Source: Janthinobacterium sp. UMAB-56
GTDB taxonomy: Bacteria; Pseudomonadota; Gammaproteobacteria; Burkholderiales; Burkholderiaceae_D
Reading direction: 5' to 3'
Length of the DNA stretch: 64,000 nucleotides
Assembly: GCF_900095265.1 (NCBI RefSeq)
Contig: NZ_LT607658.1
Location: 1 to 64,000 of the forward strand
A model generated the notes under the pieces. That model was given only the letters and a program-made list of their open reading frames with translations. It had not been told where the DNA came from and searched no databases. Of this stretch, positions 25,861 through 33,916 are shown piece by piece. Numbering within the stretch: position 1 is the stretch's first letter; the number at the start of each line of letters is the position of its first letter. Position numbers and translations under genes: made by a program.

Positions 25861-26790
25861 TTATCGTGCCACGACTGCCTGCATGGCAATGGCCAGCGCG
25901 GTGCCGACCTGGGCATTGTGCTTGACCAGGGCGATATTCGTCGCCAGGCTGCGGCCATCCGTCAACTGCTTGATGCGCGACAACAGGAATGGCGTGACTT
26001 GCTTGCCCTTCACACCGCCCGCGTCCGCTTCCTCCAGCGCTTGCGTAGTGATGGCATCGATCTCTTCCTTGGGCATGGCTTGCGCGGCCGGCACGGGGTT
26101 GCTGACGATCACGCCGCCTGTCAAACCCAGTTGCCACTTGGTGCCGATGAAGGCAGCTTGCTCGGCAGCAGTATCGAGGCGGAAATCGGCCTTGAAGCCG
26201 CTTTCGCGCGTGAAAAAGGCGGGGAAACCGTCCTGGCCCACGCTGATGACGGGCACGCCATGCGTTTCCAGGTATTCCAGGGTCAGGCCGATGTCGAGGA
26301 TGGATTTGACGCCTGCGCAGACCACGGCCACCGACGTTTGCGCCAGTTCCTGCAAGTCGGCGGAAATGTCGAAGCTCGTTTCCGCGCCGCGGTGCACGCC
26401 ACCGATGCCGCCCGTGACGAATACAGAAATACCCGCCAGTTGCGCGCAGATCATGGTGGCGGCCACGGTGGTGGCGCCCAGTTTGCCCTGCGACAGGACG
26501 AACGGCAGGTCGCGGCGGCTGACCTTCATGGCGTCGGGCGAAGTGCCCAGCAATTCCAGTTGCTCGGGCGACAGTCCCACGCAGATCTTGCCGCCGATGA
26601 TGGCGATGGTGGCCGGCACGGCGCCGCCGTCACGGATGATCTGTTCCACTTCGCGCGCCATTTCCACGTTTTGCGGATACGGCATGCCGTGTGAAATGAT
26701 GGTCGACTCCAGCGCCACGATGGCCTTGCCGGCGGCGCGCGCGTCCAGCACTTCTTGCGAGAACGAGAGGAAGTTATTCAATTGCGTCAT
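25861..26790 (-). CDS. psuG: Pseudouridine-5'-phosphate glycosidase
   Basis: PsuG splits the C-C bond of pseudouridine 5'-phosphate to uracil and ribose 5-phosphate, allowing use of pseudouridine from RNA turnover. The 309-residue protein matches the family throughout: [16 protein letters not shown] near residue 28, a catalytic-Lys region [20 protein letters not shown], and [14 protein letters not shown] with the conserved glycines. It follows psuK by three bases with an AGGA ribosome site inside the psuK end. Uracil released would enter the reductive pathway at 43257-53050. Confidence 0.96.
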   Translation of the reverse strand: MTQLNNFLSFSQEVLDARAAGKAIVALESTIISHGMPYPQNVEMAREVEQIIRDGGAVPATIAIIGGKICVGLSPEQLELLGTSPDAMKVSRRDLPFVLSQGKLGATTVAATMICAQLAGISVFVTGGIGGVHRGAETSFDISADLQELAQTSVAVVCAGVKSILDIGLTLEYLETHGVPVISVGQDGFPAFFTRESGFKADFRLDTAAEQAAFIGTKWQLGLTGGVIVSNPVPAAQAMPKEEIDAITTQALEEADAGGVKGKQVTPFLLSRIKQLTDGRSLATNIALVKHNAQVGTALAIAMQAVVAR

Positions 26791-26793
26791 GTT

Positions 26794-27951
26794 TCAATCC
26801 TGTTGAAAGAGGGTAGGGGGAGGCGGCGCCAGGTCGGCGTCGTCGATGTCGTCGAGCGCGCTGGCGGAAATTTGTGGGGAGACGGTAGCAGCCGATTCCA
26901 GGGTCATGGCAGCGAGCTTCAGGCCGCGCCGGCATGCCAGTTTCAAGTCGCTGCTGTCGTGGTAGAGCGACCAGCAGACGGCGGCGGAAAACGCGTCGCC
27001 TGCGCCCGTCACGTCGACGGCGTCCACTTCGCGCGCGGCCAGGTGCACGACCGGCGCGTCCTGATTGTTGCCATCCGTAAAGTACACGCCTTCGCCGCCG
27101 CAGGTGACGATCACCTGGCGCGCGCCCTGGCGCTGCACTTCACGACAGGCGGCGCGCACATCAAACGCCGTTGGCAAGGCCCGCGCCACGCGCGTTTCCA
27201 ATTCGCCCCGGTTAAGGATCAGCAGGTGCAAGCCCGTCAGGTCTTGCGGCAAGTGCGCCATCTTCGGCTGCGAGACGGCGACGATGACGAGTGGCGTCGC
27301 GTTGGCCGCGTCCTGGCGCGCGTCGGCCAGCAATGCCTGCACGCTGTCGTGGCCCAGGTTCAGGTCGCAGACAGTGAGGGCGGCGGCGGCGCGCTGCGGC
27401 TGACGGCTATGCAAGAAGGCCGGGGTCAGCTGTTCGTAGAGTTGCATGTTGGCCATCGCCAGCAGCATTTCGCCATGTTCATCGAGCACGGCCGTGTAGG
27501 TGCCGCTGCTGGTGTTGCTCAGATGCAAGCTGCCGCGCATATCAATGCCCGCGTCTTCCGCGTGCGTCTGCAGCGCGTGGCCGGCCGCATCGTCGCCCAG
27601 CGCCGTCAGCAGCGCGACGGGAATTGACAGGCGGGCGAGGTTTTCCGCGATGTTGCGGCCCACGCCGCCAAACACTTCTTCCGAACGCACGGGATTCGAG
27701 GTGCCCATCTGCAGGGTTGCCAGGGTGCGCATCTTGCGGTCGAGGTTGGCGGCGCCTATGCACAGCACGGGACGGCTGTCGGGCAGCACGTAGGCGCGTC
27801 CCAGCAGGCGGCGTTCCCGGATCAATCCGGCGATGTGGCCGGCGACGGCCGAGCGTGACAAGCCCAGTTCGCTCGCCAGGTCTTGCTGCGAGATGAAGGG
27901 GTTGTTGCGGATCAGCGTGTACAACTGGTCTTTTTTATTGGTATCGGTCAC
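26794..27951 (-). CDS. psuK: Pseudouridine kinase with N-terminal helix-turn-helix
   Basis: This is a PfkB-family sugar kinase, expected to phosphorylate pseudouridine for PsuG. The 385-residue protein is longer than simple PfkB kinases because residues 1-60 form a winged helix (QQDLASELGLSRSAVAGHIAGL), as in E. coli YeiI. The kinase has FGGVGRNIAENLARL and the catalytic DVTGAGDAFSAAVC near residue 320. The start codon is GTG with no ribosome site. A -35/-10 pair (TTTACA, 17 bases, TAACTT) places the transcript start only about 8 bases upstream, so it may be read nearly leaderless. The helix-turn-helix may let it bind its own promoter dyad. Confidence 0.9.
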   Translation of the reverse strand: MTDTNKKDQLYTLIRNNPFISQQDLASELGLSRSAVAGHIAGLIRERRLLGRAYVLPDSRPVLCIGAANLDRKMRTLATLQMGTSNPVRSEEVFGGVGRNIAENLARLSIPVALLTALGDDAAGHALQTHAEDAGIDMRGSLHLSNTSSGTYTAVLDEHGEMLLAMANMQLYEQLTPAFLHSRQPQRAAAALTVCDLNLGHDSVQALLADARQDAANATPLVIVAVSQPKMAHLPQDLTGLHLLILNRGELETRVARALPTAFDVRAACREVQRQGARQVIVTCGGEGVYFTDGNNQDAPVVHLAAREVDAVDVTGAGDAFSAAVCWSLYHDSSDLKLACRRGLKLAAMTLESAATVSPQISASALDDIDDADLAPPPPTLFQQD

Positions 27952-27965
27952 AAGGTTTTCGCTGA

Positions 27966-28008
27966 AAGTTAAAACATTTGTCTTCGACTGTAAACAATTG
28001 TCTGTTTA
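27966..28008 (-). promoter_or_regulatory. psuK promoter with overlapping operator repeats
   Basis: On the minus strand a -35 box TTTACA (plus positions 27989-27994) is 17 bases from TAACTT (27966-27971). A perfect dyad TAAACA-N6-TGTTTA spans 27991-28008 across the -35 box. Near-identical direct repeats AAACATTTGTCT (27972-27983) and AAACAATTGTCT (27992-28003) lie one helical double-turn apart. This fits repression of psuKG. Confidence 0.5.
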
Positions 28009-28136
28009 GTGTCAAGCGCGTCTCAAGCGTGCGCGCAAGGCGTTCGTATGCAGCTTGTATGCATGCATTTCCCGGGCGTCGCCGGGGCGTGGCCGCTGCT
28101 GGCAGGTGTACCCTAGCCTCGACTATAATATCGGCC

Positions 28137-28209
28137 ATTTATATTTGAATTGTATAAATGGGCAAGAAAAATGGTATTTGCCATACATATTCCGTTTGAT
28201 GCATAGTGG
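28137..28209 (+). promoter_or_regulatory. Shared nucleoside-regulon promoter module, copy C (punA-deo)
   Basis: ATTTATA (28137-28143), nine bases, TATAAAT (28153-28159), fourteen bases, GTATTTG (28174-28180) overlapping TTGCCA (28178-28183), 18 bases, CATAGT, then G. The leader to punA is about 130 bases. The flanks of the dyad extend the match to CCATTTATA/TATAAATGG. Confidence 0.72.
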
Positions 28210-28340
28210 CGGCAAATAGTAGCAATACGCATTTCGATATACCTGTAACACCATACATACCCGATACCTGGGCCGCAGTCCCTCTCCGGGCACGGCAGCG
28301 CAGGCAGCAACCATCATCATTAGTCAATCAGAGGATAACC

Positions 28341-29180
28341 ATGTCGAACAACACCCCTTTCCACGCCGCCGAAATCATCCGTGCCCGCGCTCCTGAAAAT
28401 TTCAAGCCGCGCGTGGCGATGATCCTCGGCTCAGGCCTGGGTGTGTTGGCCGAGCAGATGACGGACGCCGTCAGCATCAGCTTTGACGAATTGCCTGGCT
28501 TCCCGATCAGCACCGTGCACGGCCATGCAGGCGAACTGGTGCTCGGCACCCTGTCGGGCGTCGCCGTCGTCTGCATGAAGGGCCGTGGCCACTTCTATGA
28601 AGGTTATGGCATGGGCGTGATGACGAGCGCCATCCGCACCTTGAAACTGCTGGGCTGCGAAATGCTGTTCGTCACCAACGCCGCCGGTTCCCTGCGCCCT
28701 GAAGTGGACGCCGGCAGCCTGGTGGCCATCAGCGACCATATCAACCTGCTGCCCGGCACGCCGATGGTCGGCCCGAACGACGACCGCTTCGGCCCGCGCT
28801 TCTTCAGCATGGCCAACGCCTATGACGCCGAACTGCGCCAGCAAGTCAAGGACACGGCGGCCGCCAACGGCATCACCCTGCACGAAGGCGTGTTCGTTGC
28901 CTACCCAGGCCCGAACTTCGAGACGGCTGCGGAAATCCGCATGATGGCCCGCCTGGGCGCCGACACGGTCGGCATGTCCGTGGTGCCTGAAGTGGTCTCG
29001 GCCCGTCATTGCGACCTGAAAGTGGTGGGCGTGTCCGTCATCACCAACCTGGCCGAAGGCATGTCGCCATTCGCCCTGTCGCACGAGCAAACCCTGAAAT
29101 ACGCGGCCATCGGCGCGAAAGACCTGGTCAAGCTGATCCTGGCTTTCTTGGCCAAAGTCGCTGAAAAACCGCAAGCCTAA
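28341..29180 (+). CDS. punA: Purine-nucleoside / xanthosine phosphorylase
   Basis: This enzyme splits purine (deoxy)nucleosides with phosphate into base and (deoxy)ribose 1-phosphate. The 279-residue protein belongs to the trimeric PNP class (PunA/XapA): MILGSGLGVLAEQ with the phosphate-binding Ser, GFPISTVHGHAGELVLG, GRGHFYEGYGM, FVTNAAGSL, PGPNFETAAEI and GMSVVPEVVSARH. Start 28341 has GAGGA six bases upstream. It opens the deo operon under promoter module copy C. Its bases feed guaD and xdhABC and its sugars feed deoB and deoC. A GC hairpin lies between it and deoB. Confidence 0.93.
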   Translation: MSNNTPFHAAEIIRARAPENFKPRVAMILGSGLGVLAEQMTDAVSISFDELPGFPISTVHGHAGELVLGTLSGVAVVCMKGRGHFYEGYGMGVMTSAIRTLKLLGCEMLFVTNAAGSLRPEVDAGSLVAISDHINLLPGTPMVGPNDDRFGPRFFSMANAYDAELRQQVKDTAAANGITLHEGVFVAYPGPNFETAAEIRMMARLGADTVGMSVVPEVVSARHCDLKVVGVSVITNLAEGMSPFALSHEQTLKYAAIGAKDLVKLILAFLAKVAEKPQA

Positions 29181-29198
29181 GCACTTTTTTAAGCAGTA

Positions 29199-29226
29199 GC
29201 GGCGCGCCGGCCACCGGCGCTGCCGC
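29199..29226 (+). other. GC-rich stem-loop between punA and deoB
   Basis: GCGGCGCGCCGG and CCGGCGCTGCCGC form a nearly perfect stem with a three-base loop and one bulge. No T-run follows, so it is more likely an mRNA-stability hairpin or attenuating structure than a full terminator. Confidence 0.4.
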
Positions 29227-29298
29227 GCGTCAGGCCGTGAAAAACCGGCCTACACTGTCCGCATCATCTTCGCATCATTCCATAAAGCGAGCCTTATC

Positions 29299-30492
29299 AT
29301 GTCACGCGCATTTATCCTCCTGCTTGATTCCTTCGGCCTTGGCGCGACGCCAGACGCCGCCAAGTATGGCGACGCAGGTGCCAATACCTTTGGCCACATT
29401 GCCAGCACTGTCGCCAAAAGCGGCAAGACCTTGAAACTCCCTAACATGGAACGCCTGGGCCTGGGCGCCGCCGCCCACCTGGCCAGCGGCGAATGGGCCA
29501 CGGGCTTCGACCAGCGCGACGGTTTCACCGGCGCCTACGGCGCGGCGCGCGAGCGCTCCACCGGCAAGGACACGCAGAGCGGCCACTGGGAAATCGCCGG
29601 CGTGCCCGTCGAATTCGACTGGGGATATTTTCCCCGCACCACGCCATCGTTCCCCGCCGACCTGACCGACAAGCTGAAAGCCATGTCGGGCGTACCCGGC
29701 TTCCTCGGTGACTGCCATGCCTCGGGCACGGACATCATCAACAAGCATGGCGACGAACACGTCGCCACCGGCAAACTGATTATCTATACTTCGGGCGACT
29801 CGGTGATGCAGATCGCCGCGCACGAAGAATCGTTCGGCCTCGAACGCCTGTATGCAGTGTGCGAAATGGCCTTCAAGTTGGTCGAACCGTACAACATCGG
29901 CCGCGTCATCGCCCGCCCTTTCACTGGCAGCAACGGCAACTACACGCGCACTTCCAACCGCCACGACTACGCCGTCGCGCCGCCAAGCAAGACCCTGCTC
30001 GATCACGTCAAGAATGCGGGCGGCGAAGTCGTCGGCCTGGGCAAGATCAGCGACATTTTTGCCACCCAGGGCATCTCGCGCGTCGTCAAGGGCGTCGACA
30101 ACATGGCGCTGTTCGAAGCGCTCTTGAAGACGGCCGATGAAGTACAGGACAAGTCGCTCACCTTCGTGAACTTCGTCGATTTCGACCAGGCCTTCGGCCA
30201 CCGCCGCAACGTCGAGGGCTATGCCGACGCGCTGCGCGAAATGGATGCGCGCCTGCCGGAATTCATGGCCAAGCTCAAAGATGGCGACCTGGTCGTGATC
30301 ACCGCCGACCATGGCTGCGACCCGACCTGGCACGGCTCCGACCACACCCGCGAACACATTCCGATGATCTTCTTCGGCCCCGGCGTCGCCCCGCGCGCAC
30401 TGGGTATTTCCGAGACGTTCTCCGATATTGGCCAAACCCTCGCCAAGCACCTTGGCGTACCACCACTTGCTAATGGAACCAGCTTGTTATGA
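29299..30492 (+). CDS. deoB: Phosphopentomutase
   Basis: DeoB turns (deoxy)ribose 1-phosphate into the 5-phosphate. The 397-residue protein is an alkaline-phosphatase-superfamily metalloenzyme with the opening FILLLDSFGLGATPDAAKYGD, a phosphoacceptor-Thr region KDTQSGHWEI near residue 93, and C-terminal metal motifs TADHGCDPTWHGSDHTREH. It stands between punA, which makes its substrate, and deoC, which uses deoxyribose 5-phosphate, and overlaps deoC by four bases (ATGA), a sign of coupled translation. Confidence 0.96.
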   Translation: MSRAFILLLDSFGLGATPDAAKYGDAGANTFGHIASTVAKSGKTLKLPNMERLGLGAAAHLASGEWATGFDQRDGFTGAYGAARERSTGKDTQSGHWEIAGVPVEFDWGYFPRTTPSFPADLTDKLKAMSGVPGFLGDCHASGTDIINKHGDEHVATGKLIIYTSGDSVMQIAAHEESFGLERLYAVCEMAFKLVEPYNIGRVIARPFTGSNGNYTRTSNRHDYAVAPPSKTLLDHVKNAGGEVVGLGKISDIFATQGISRVVKGVDNMALFEALLKTADEVQDKSLTFVNFVDFDQAFGHRRNVEGYADALREMDARLPEFMAKLKDGDLVVITADHGCDPTWHGSDHTREHIPMIFFGPGVAPRALGISETFSDIGQTLAKHLGVPPLANGTSLL

Positions 30493-31448
30493 CACTCATG
30501 CACCCCGAATTCAAGCGTAACGAGGCTGTGGGCCTCGACCTGGGCTGGATCAACCAGATCCGCGTCAACCGCGCCGCCACCGACCGCCGCGCGGCCAGCC
30601 TGGCGAACCGCCGCACGGTGAAAAAGGAATACCAGGCCGCCTGGCTGGTGAAAGCCATCCAGATGATCGACCTGACCACCCTGGGCGGCGACGATACGCC
30701 GGGCAGAGTGGAGCGTTTGTGCATGAAGGCCATGCGCCCGCTGCGCGCTGACCTGATGGACGCACTGGGCCTGACGGAGTTGAGCACCGGCGCCGTGTGC
30801 GTGTACCACGAGATGATCCAGCCGGCCGTGAAAGTCATCCAGGGCCGTTTGCCCATCGCCGCCGTGTCGACGGGTTTCCCGGCCGGTCTGACGAGCATGG
30901 AAACGAAGCTGCGCGAGATCGAACTGTCGGTCGCCGCCGGCGCGTCGGAAATCGATATCGTCATCACGCGCCAGCACGTCCTGAACGGCAACTGGCAAGT
31001 GCTGTACGACGAAATGCTGGCGTACCGCAAGGCGTGCGGCGAAGCGCACGTGAAGGCGATTCTCGCCACGGGCGACTTGCTGACCATGGAAAACGTGGCC
31101 AAGGCATCGTGGGTCTGCATGATGGCAGGCGCCGATTTCATCAAGACCTCCACCGGTAAAGAGGGCGTGAACGCCACCATTCCCGTGGCCCTGACGATGG
31201 TGCGAACGATCCGCGAATACCACGAGCAGACGGGCTTCCAGGTGGGCTTCAAGCCGGCCGGCGGCGTCAGTTCGGCCAAGAGCGCGCTGCAGTACCTGAC
31301 CCTGATGAAGGAAGAACTGGGCAACGAATGGCTGCAGCCGCATTTGTTCCGCATCGGCGCTTCCAGCCTGCTGACCGACATCGAGCGCCAGCTCGAGCAC
31401 TACGTCACCGGCAGCTACTCGGCCAATCATCGTCACGCACAACCTTAA
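30489..31448 (+). CDS. deoC: Deoxyribose-phosphate aldolase
   Basis: DeoC cleaves 2-deoxyribose 5-phosphate to acetaldehyde and glyceraldehyde 3-phosphate through a Schiff base. The 319-residue protein is of the longer DeoC class. AVSTGFPAGLTSMETKLREI and the IDIV segment are near residues 120-160. The catalytic Lys lies in DFIKTSTGKEGVNAT near residue 220 and the second Lys in GFKPAGGVSS near residue 258. It is followed after 12 bases by an aldehyde dehydrogenase gene that could dispose of the acetaldehyde. Confidence 0.96.
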   Translation: MTLMHPEFKRNEAVGLDLGWINQIRVNRAATDRRAASLANRRTVKKEYQAAWLVKAIQMIDLTTLGGDDTPGRVERLCMKAMRPLRADLMDALGLTELSTGAVCVYHEMIQPAVKVIQGRLPIAAVSTGFPAGLTSMETKLREIELSVAAGASEIDIVITRQHVLNGNWQVLYDEMLAYRKACGEAHVKAILATGDLLTMENVAKASWVCMMAGADFIKTSTGKEGVNATIPVALTMVRTIREYHEQTGFQVGFKPAGGVSSAKSALQYLTLMKEELGNEWLQPHLFRIGASSLLTDIERQLEHYVTGSYSANHRHAQP

Positions 31449-31460
31449 AGAACAATCGTC

Positions 31461-33842
31461 ATGCCAACAATTAACGAGATTCTCAATACTATGGACTACG
31501 GCCCTGCTCCCGAAAGTCAAAAAGAAGCGCAGGCGTGGCTCGATGGCCATCAGCGCACATTCGGTTTGTTCATCGACAATGCCTGGAGCGAACCGGCCGA
31601 ACTGTTCGCCTCGACCAATCCTGCCGATGGCACGCAGCTGGCCGAACTGACGCAAGCGAGCGACGCTGACGTGGAACGGGCCGTGGAAGCGGCGCGCCGC
31701 GCGCTGCCCGTATGGCAAGGCATGGGTGGCCACGGCCGCGCCAAAGTCATGTACGCGCTGGCCCGCTTGCTGCAAAAGCACTCGCGCCTGTTCGCCGTGC
31801 TCGAAACCCTGGACAACGGCAAGACCATCCGCGAAACGCGCGATATCGACTTGCCGCTGGCCGCGCGCCACTTCTACCATCACGCCGGCTGGGCGCAGCT
31901 GCAGTCGGAAGAATTTGCCGATTACCGCGCCGTCGGCGTGGTGGGCCAGATCGTGCCGTGGAATTTCCCCCTGCTGATGCTGTCGTGGAAAATCGCCCCG
32001 GCCCTGGCGGCCGGTAACACGGTGGTCTTCAAACCGGCCGAATTCACCTCGCTGACCGCCATGCTGTTCGCCGAATTGTGCGTGCAGGCGGGCGTGCCGG
32101 CCGGCGTGGTCAATATCGTCACGGGCGACGGCCGCGTGGGCTCGGCCATCGTCAACCACCCTGGCGTCGACAAGATCGCGTTTACCGGGTCGACGGAAGT
32201 GGGCCGTTTGATCCGCGAGGCAACGGCTGGCAGCGGCAAGAAGCTGTCCCTGGAGCTGGGTGGCAAGTCGCCATTCATCGTCTTCGAAGACGCTGACCTG
32301 GACGGCGCCGTGGAAGGCCTGGTCGATTCGATCTGGTTCAACCAGGGACAAGTGTGCTGCGCCGGCTCGCGCCTGCTGGTGCAGGAATCGATCCAGGAGC
32401 GCTTCCTGAACAAGGTGCGCGCGCGCATGGAAAACCTGCGTCTCGGCTCGCCCCTGGACAAATCGATGGACGTAGGCGCGCTGGTCGACCCGGTGCAGCG
32501 CCAGCGCATTGCCGCGCTGGTCGATAGCGCCCGCGCCGAAGGCTGCGACGTGTGGCAACCGGCGTGCGAACTGCCGGCAGACGGCTCGTGGTTCCCGCCT
32601 ACCCTGATCACGGGCGCATCGACTTCGGCCGCCGTGGCACAGGCTGAAATCTTCGGCCCCGTGCTGGTGGCCATGAGCTTCCGCACGCCGCCCGAAGCGG
32701 TGCAATTGGCGAACAACACGGTGTACGGCCTGGCCGCCAGCGTGTGGACCGAGTCGATCAGCCTGGCCCTCGATATCGCGCCCGCCATCAAGGCCGGCGT
32801 GGTGTGGATCAACAGCGCCAACCAGTTCGACGCGGCGTGCGGCTTTGGCGGCTACCGCGAATCGGGCTTCGGCCGCGAAGGCGGCCGCGAAGGCATGCTG
32901 GAATACATGACGGCCCTGGCCGAAGATGCGCGCCCGGCCTTGCCGGTAGTGGAAGCGAAAGCCAAGGCCAATGTAAAACCGGCGGCAGCCGATCCCTTCG
33001 CCATCGACCGCACGGCCAAGATGTACATCGGCGGCAAGCAGGCGCGCCCTGACAGCGCCTACAGCGCGCCCGTATTCGGCGCGAACGGCGCCCTGCTGGC
33101 CGAAGTGGGCGTGGGCAGCCGCAAGGATATCCGCAACGCCGTCGAGGCGGCCCATAAAGCGTCTGGCTGGACCAGCGCCACGGCGCACAACCGCGCGCAG
33201 GTGCTGTACTACATTGCCGAAAACCTGGCCGCGCGCGCCGACGAATTTGCCGCCCGCATCGCCGCCATGACAGGCAGTAAAAATCCTGAGAGGGAAGTGC
33301 AGGCATCGATCGAACGCCTGTTCTACTACGCCGCCTGGGCCGACAAATACGATGGCCTGGCGCACCAGCCGCCCACCAAGGGCATCACCGTGGCGCTCAA
33401 TGAAGCGGTCGGCGTGATCGGCATCGTCTGCCCGAACGAAGCGCCGCTGCTCGGCTTCATCTCGCTGGTAGCGCCGGCCATCGCGCTGGGCAACCGCGTG
33501 GTGGTGGTGCCGTCGGAAGCGCATCCTTTGAGCGCGCTGGACCTGTACCAGGTGTTCGACACGTCCGACCTGCCGGGTGGCGTCGTCAACATCATCAGCG
33601 GCAACGCCGATGAACTGGCGCGCACCCTGGCCACGCACGCCGACATCGACGCCGTCTGGCGCCATGACGGTTCCGCCGAAGGTTGCGCGGAAGTCGAGCG
33701 CCTGTCGGCCGGTACCCTGAAGCGCACCTGGGTCGGTGGCGCCAAAGGCCGCGACTGGTACAGCGCCGCCCAAAGCGGCGGCCGCGCTGTGCTGGCGCAT
33801 GCGTCGCAAGTGAAAAACGTGTGGATTCCTTACGGCGTCTGA
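31461..33842 (+). CDS. ALDH16-type two-domain aldehyde dehydrogenase
   Basis: This 793-residue protein has two aldehyde dehydrogenase domains. The first (about 30-500) is complete: IVPWNFPLLMLSWKIAPALA, FTGSTEVG, the base-Glu region LELGGKSPF and the nucleophile in GQVCCAG (Cys299). The second (about 510-793) keeps an N-terminal fold (VGVIGIVCPNEAPLLGF) but lacks the Cys motif and is shortened, as in ALDH16, where it is a structural domain. Its place 12 bases after deoC suggests it oxidises the acetaldehyde made there to acetate. The substrate is inferred from context only. Confidence 0.86.
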   Translation: MPTINEILNTMDYGPAPESQKEAQAWLDGHQRTFGLFIDNAWSEPAELFASTNPADGTQLAELTQASDADVERAVEAARRALPVWQGMGGHGRAKVMYALARLLQKHSRLFAVLETLDNGKTIRETRDIDLPLAARHFYHHAGWAQLQSEEFADYRAVGVVGQIVPWNFPLLMLSWKIAPALAAGNTVVFKPAEFTSLTAMLFAELCVQAGVPAGVVNIVTGDGRVGSAIVNHPGVDKIAFTGSTEVGRLIREATAGSGKKLSLELGGKSPFIVFEDADLDGAVEGLVDSIWFNQGQVCCAGSRLLVQESIQERFLNKVRARMENLRLGSPLDKSMDVGALVDPVQRQRIAALVDSARAEGCDVWQPACELPADGSWFPPTLITGASTSAAVAQAEIFGPVLVAMSFRTPPEAVQLANNTVYGLAASVWTESISLALDIAPAIKAGVVWINSANQFDAACGFGGYRESGFGREGGREGMLEYMTALAEDARPALPVVEAKAKANVKPAAADPFAIDRTAKMYIGGKQARPDSAYSAPVFGANGALLAEVGVGSRKDIRNAVEAAHKASGWTSATAHNRAQVLYYIAENLAARADEFAARIAAMTGSKNPEREVQASIERLFYYAAWADKYDGLAHQPPTKGITVALNEAVGVIGIVCPNEAPLLGFISLVAPAIALGNRVVVVPSEAHPLSALDLYQVFDTSDLPGGVVNIISGNADELARTLATHADIDAVWRHDGSAEGCAEVERLSAGTLKRTWVGGAKGRDWYSAAQSGGRAVLAHASQVKNVWIPYGV

Positions 33843-33863
33843 TGGACAGGTAGCGTTGCAAAG

Positions 33864-33892
33864 CTGGGGGCAGAGCCGTAGGGCCTGACCCC
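33864..33892. repeat. GGGGTCAGACCC-type element, copy 2
   Basis: A degenerate left arm GGGGGCAGAGCC faces GGGCCTGACCCC across a four-base gap, between the aldehyde dehydrogenase gene and deoA. It would fold into a short GC-rich hairpin. It matches the arms of the elements at 100-203 and 35249-35312. Confidence 0.5.
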
Positions 33893-33916
33893 ATATCTCA
33901 TGATTGGAGTTATTCC

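Noticed and set aside
25187..26806. A 539-codon plus-strand frame across the LysR and psuG region
   Set aside because: Both minus-strand genes match known families over their full length, while this frame is Ser/Arg-rich with no recognisable motif.
30219..33809. A 1196-codon open frame on the minus strand opposite deoB, deoC and the aldehyde dehydrogenase gene
   Set aside because: It is a mirror of three well-recognised plus-strand genes in GC-rich DNA. Its protein is low-complexity and rich in Arg, His and Gly, with no domain motif.
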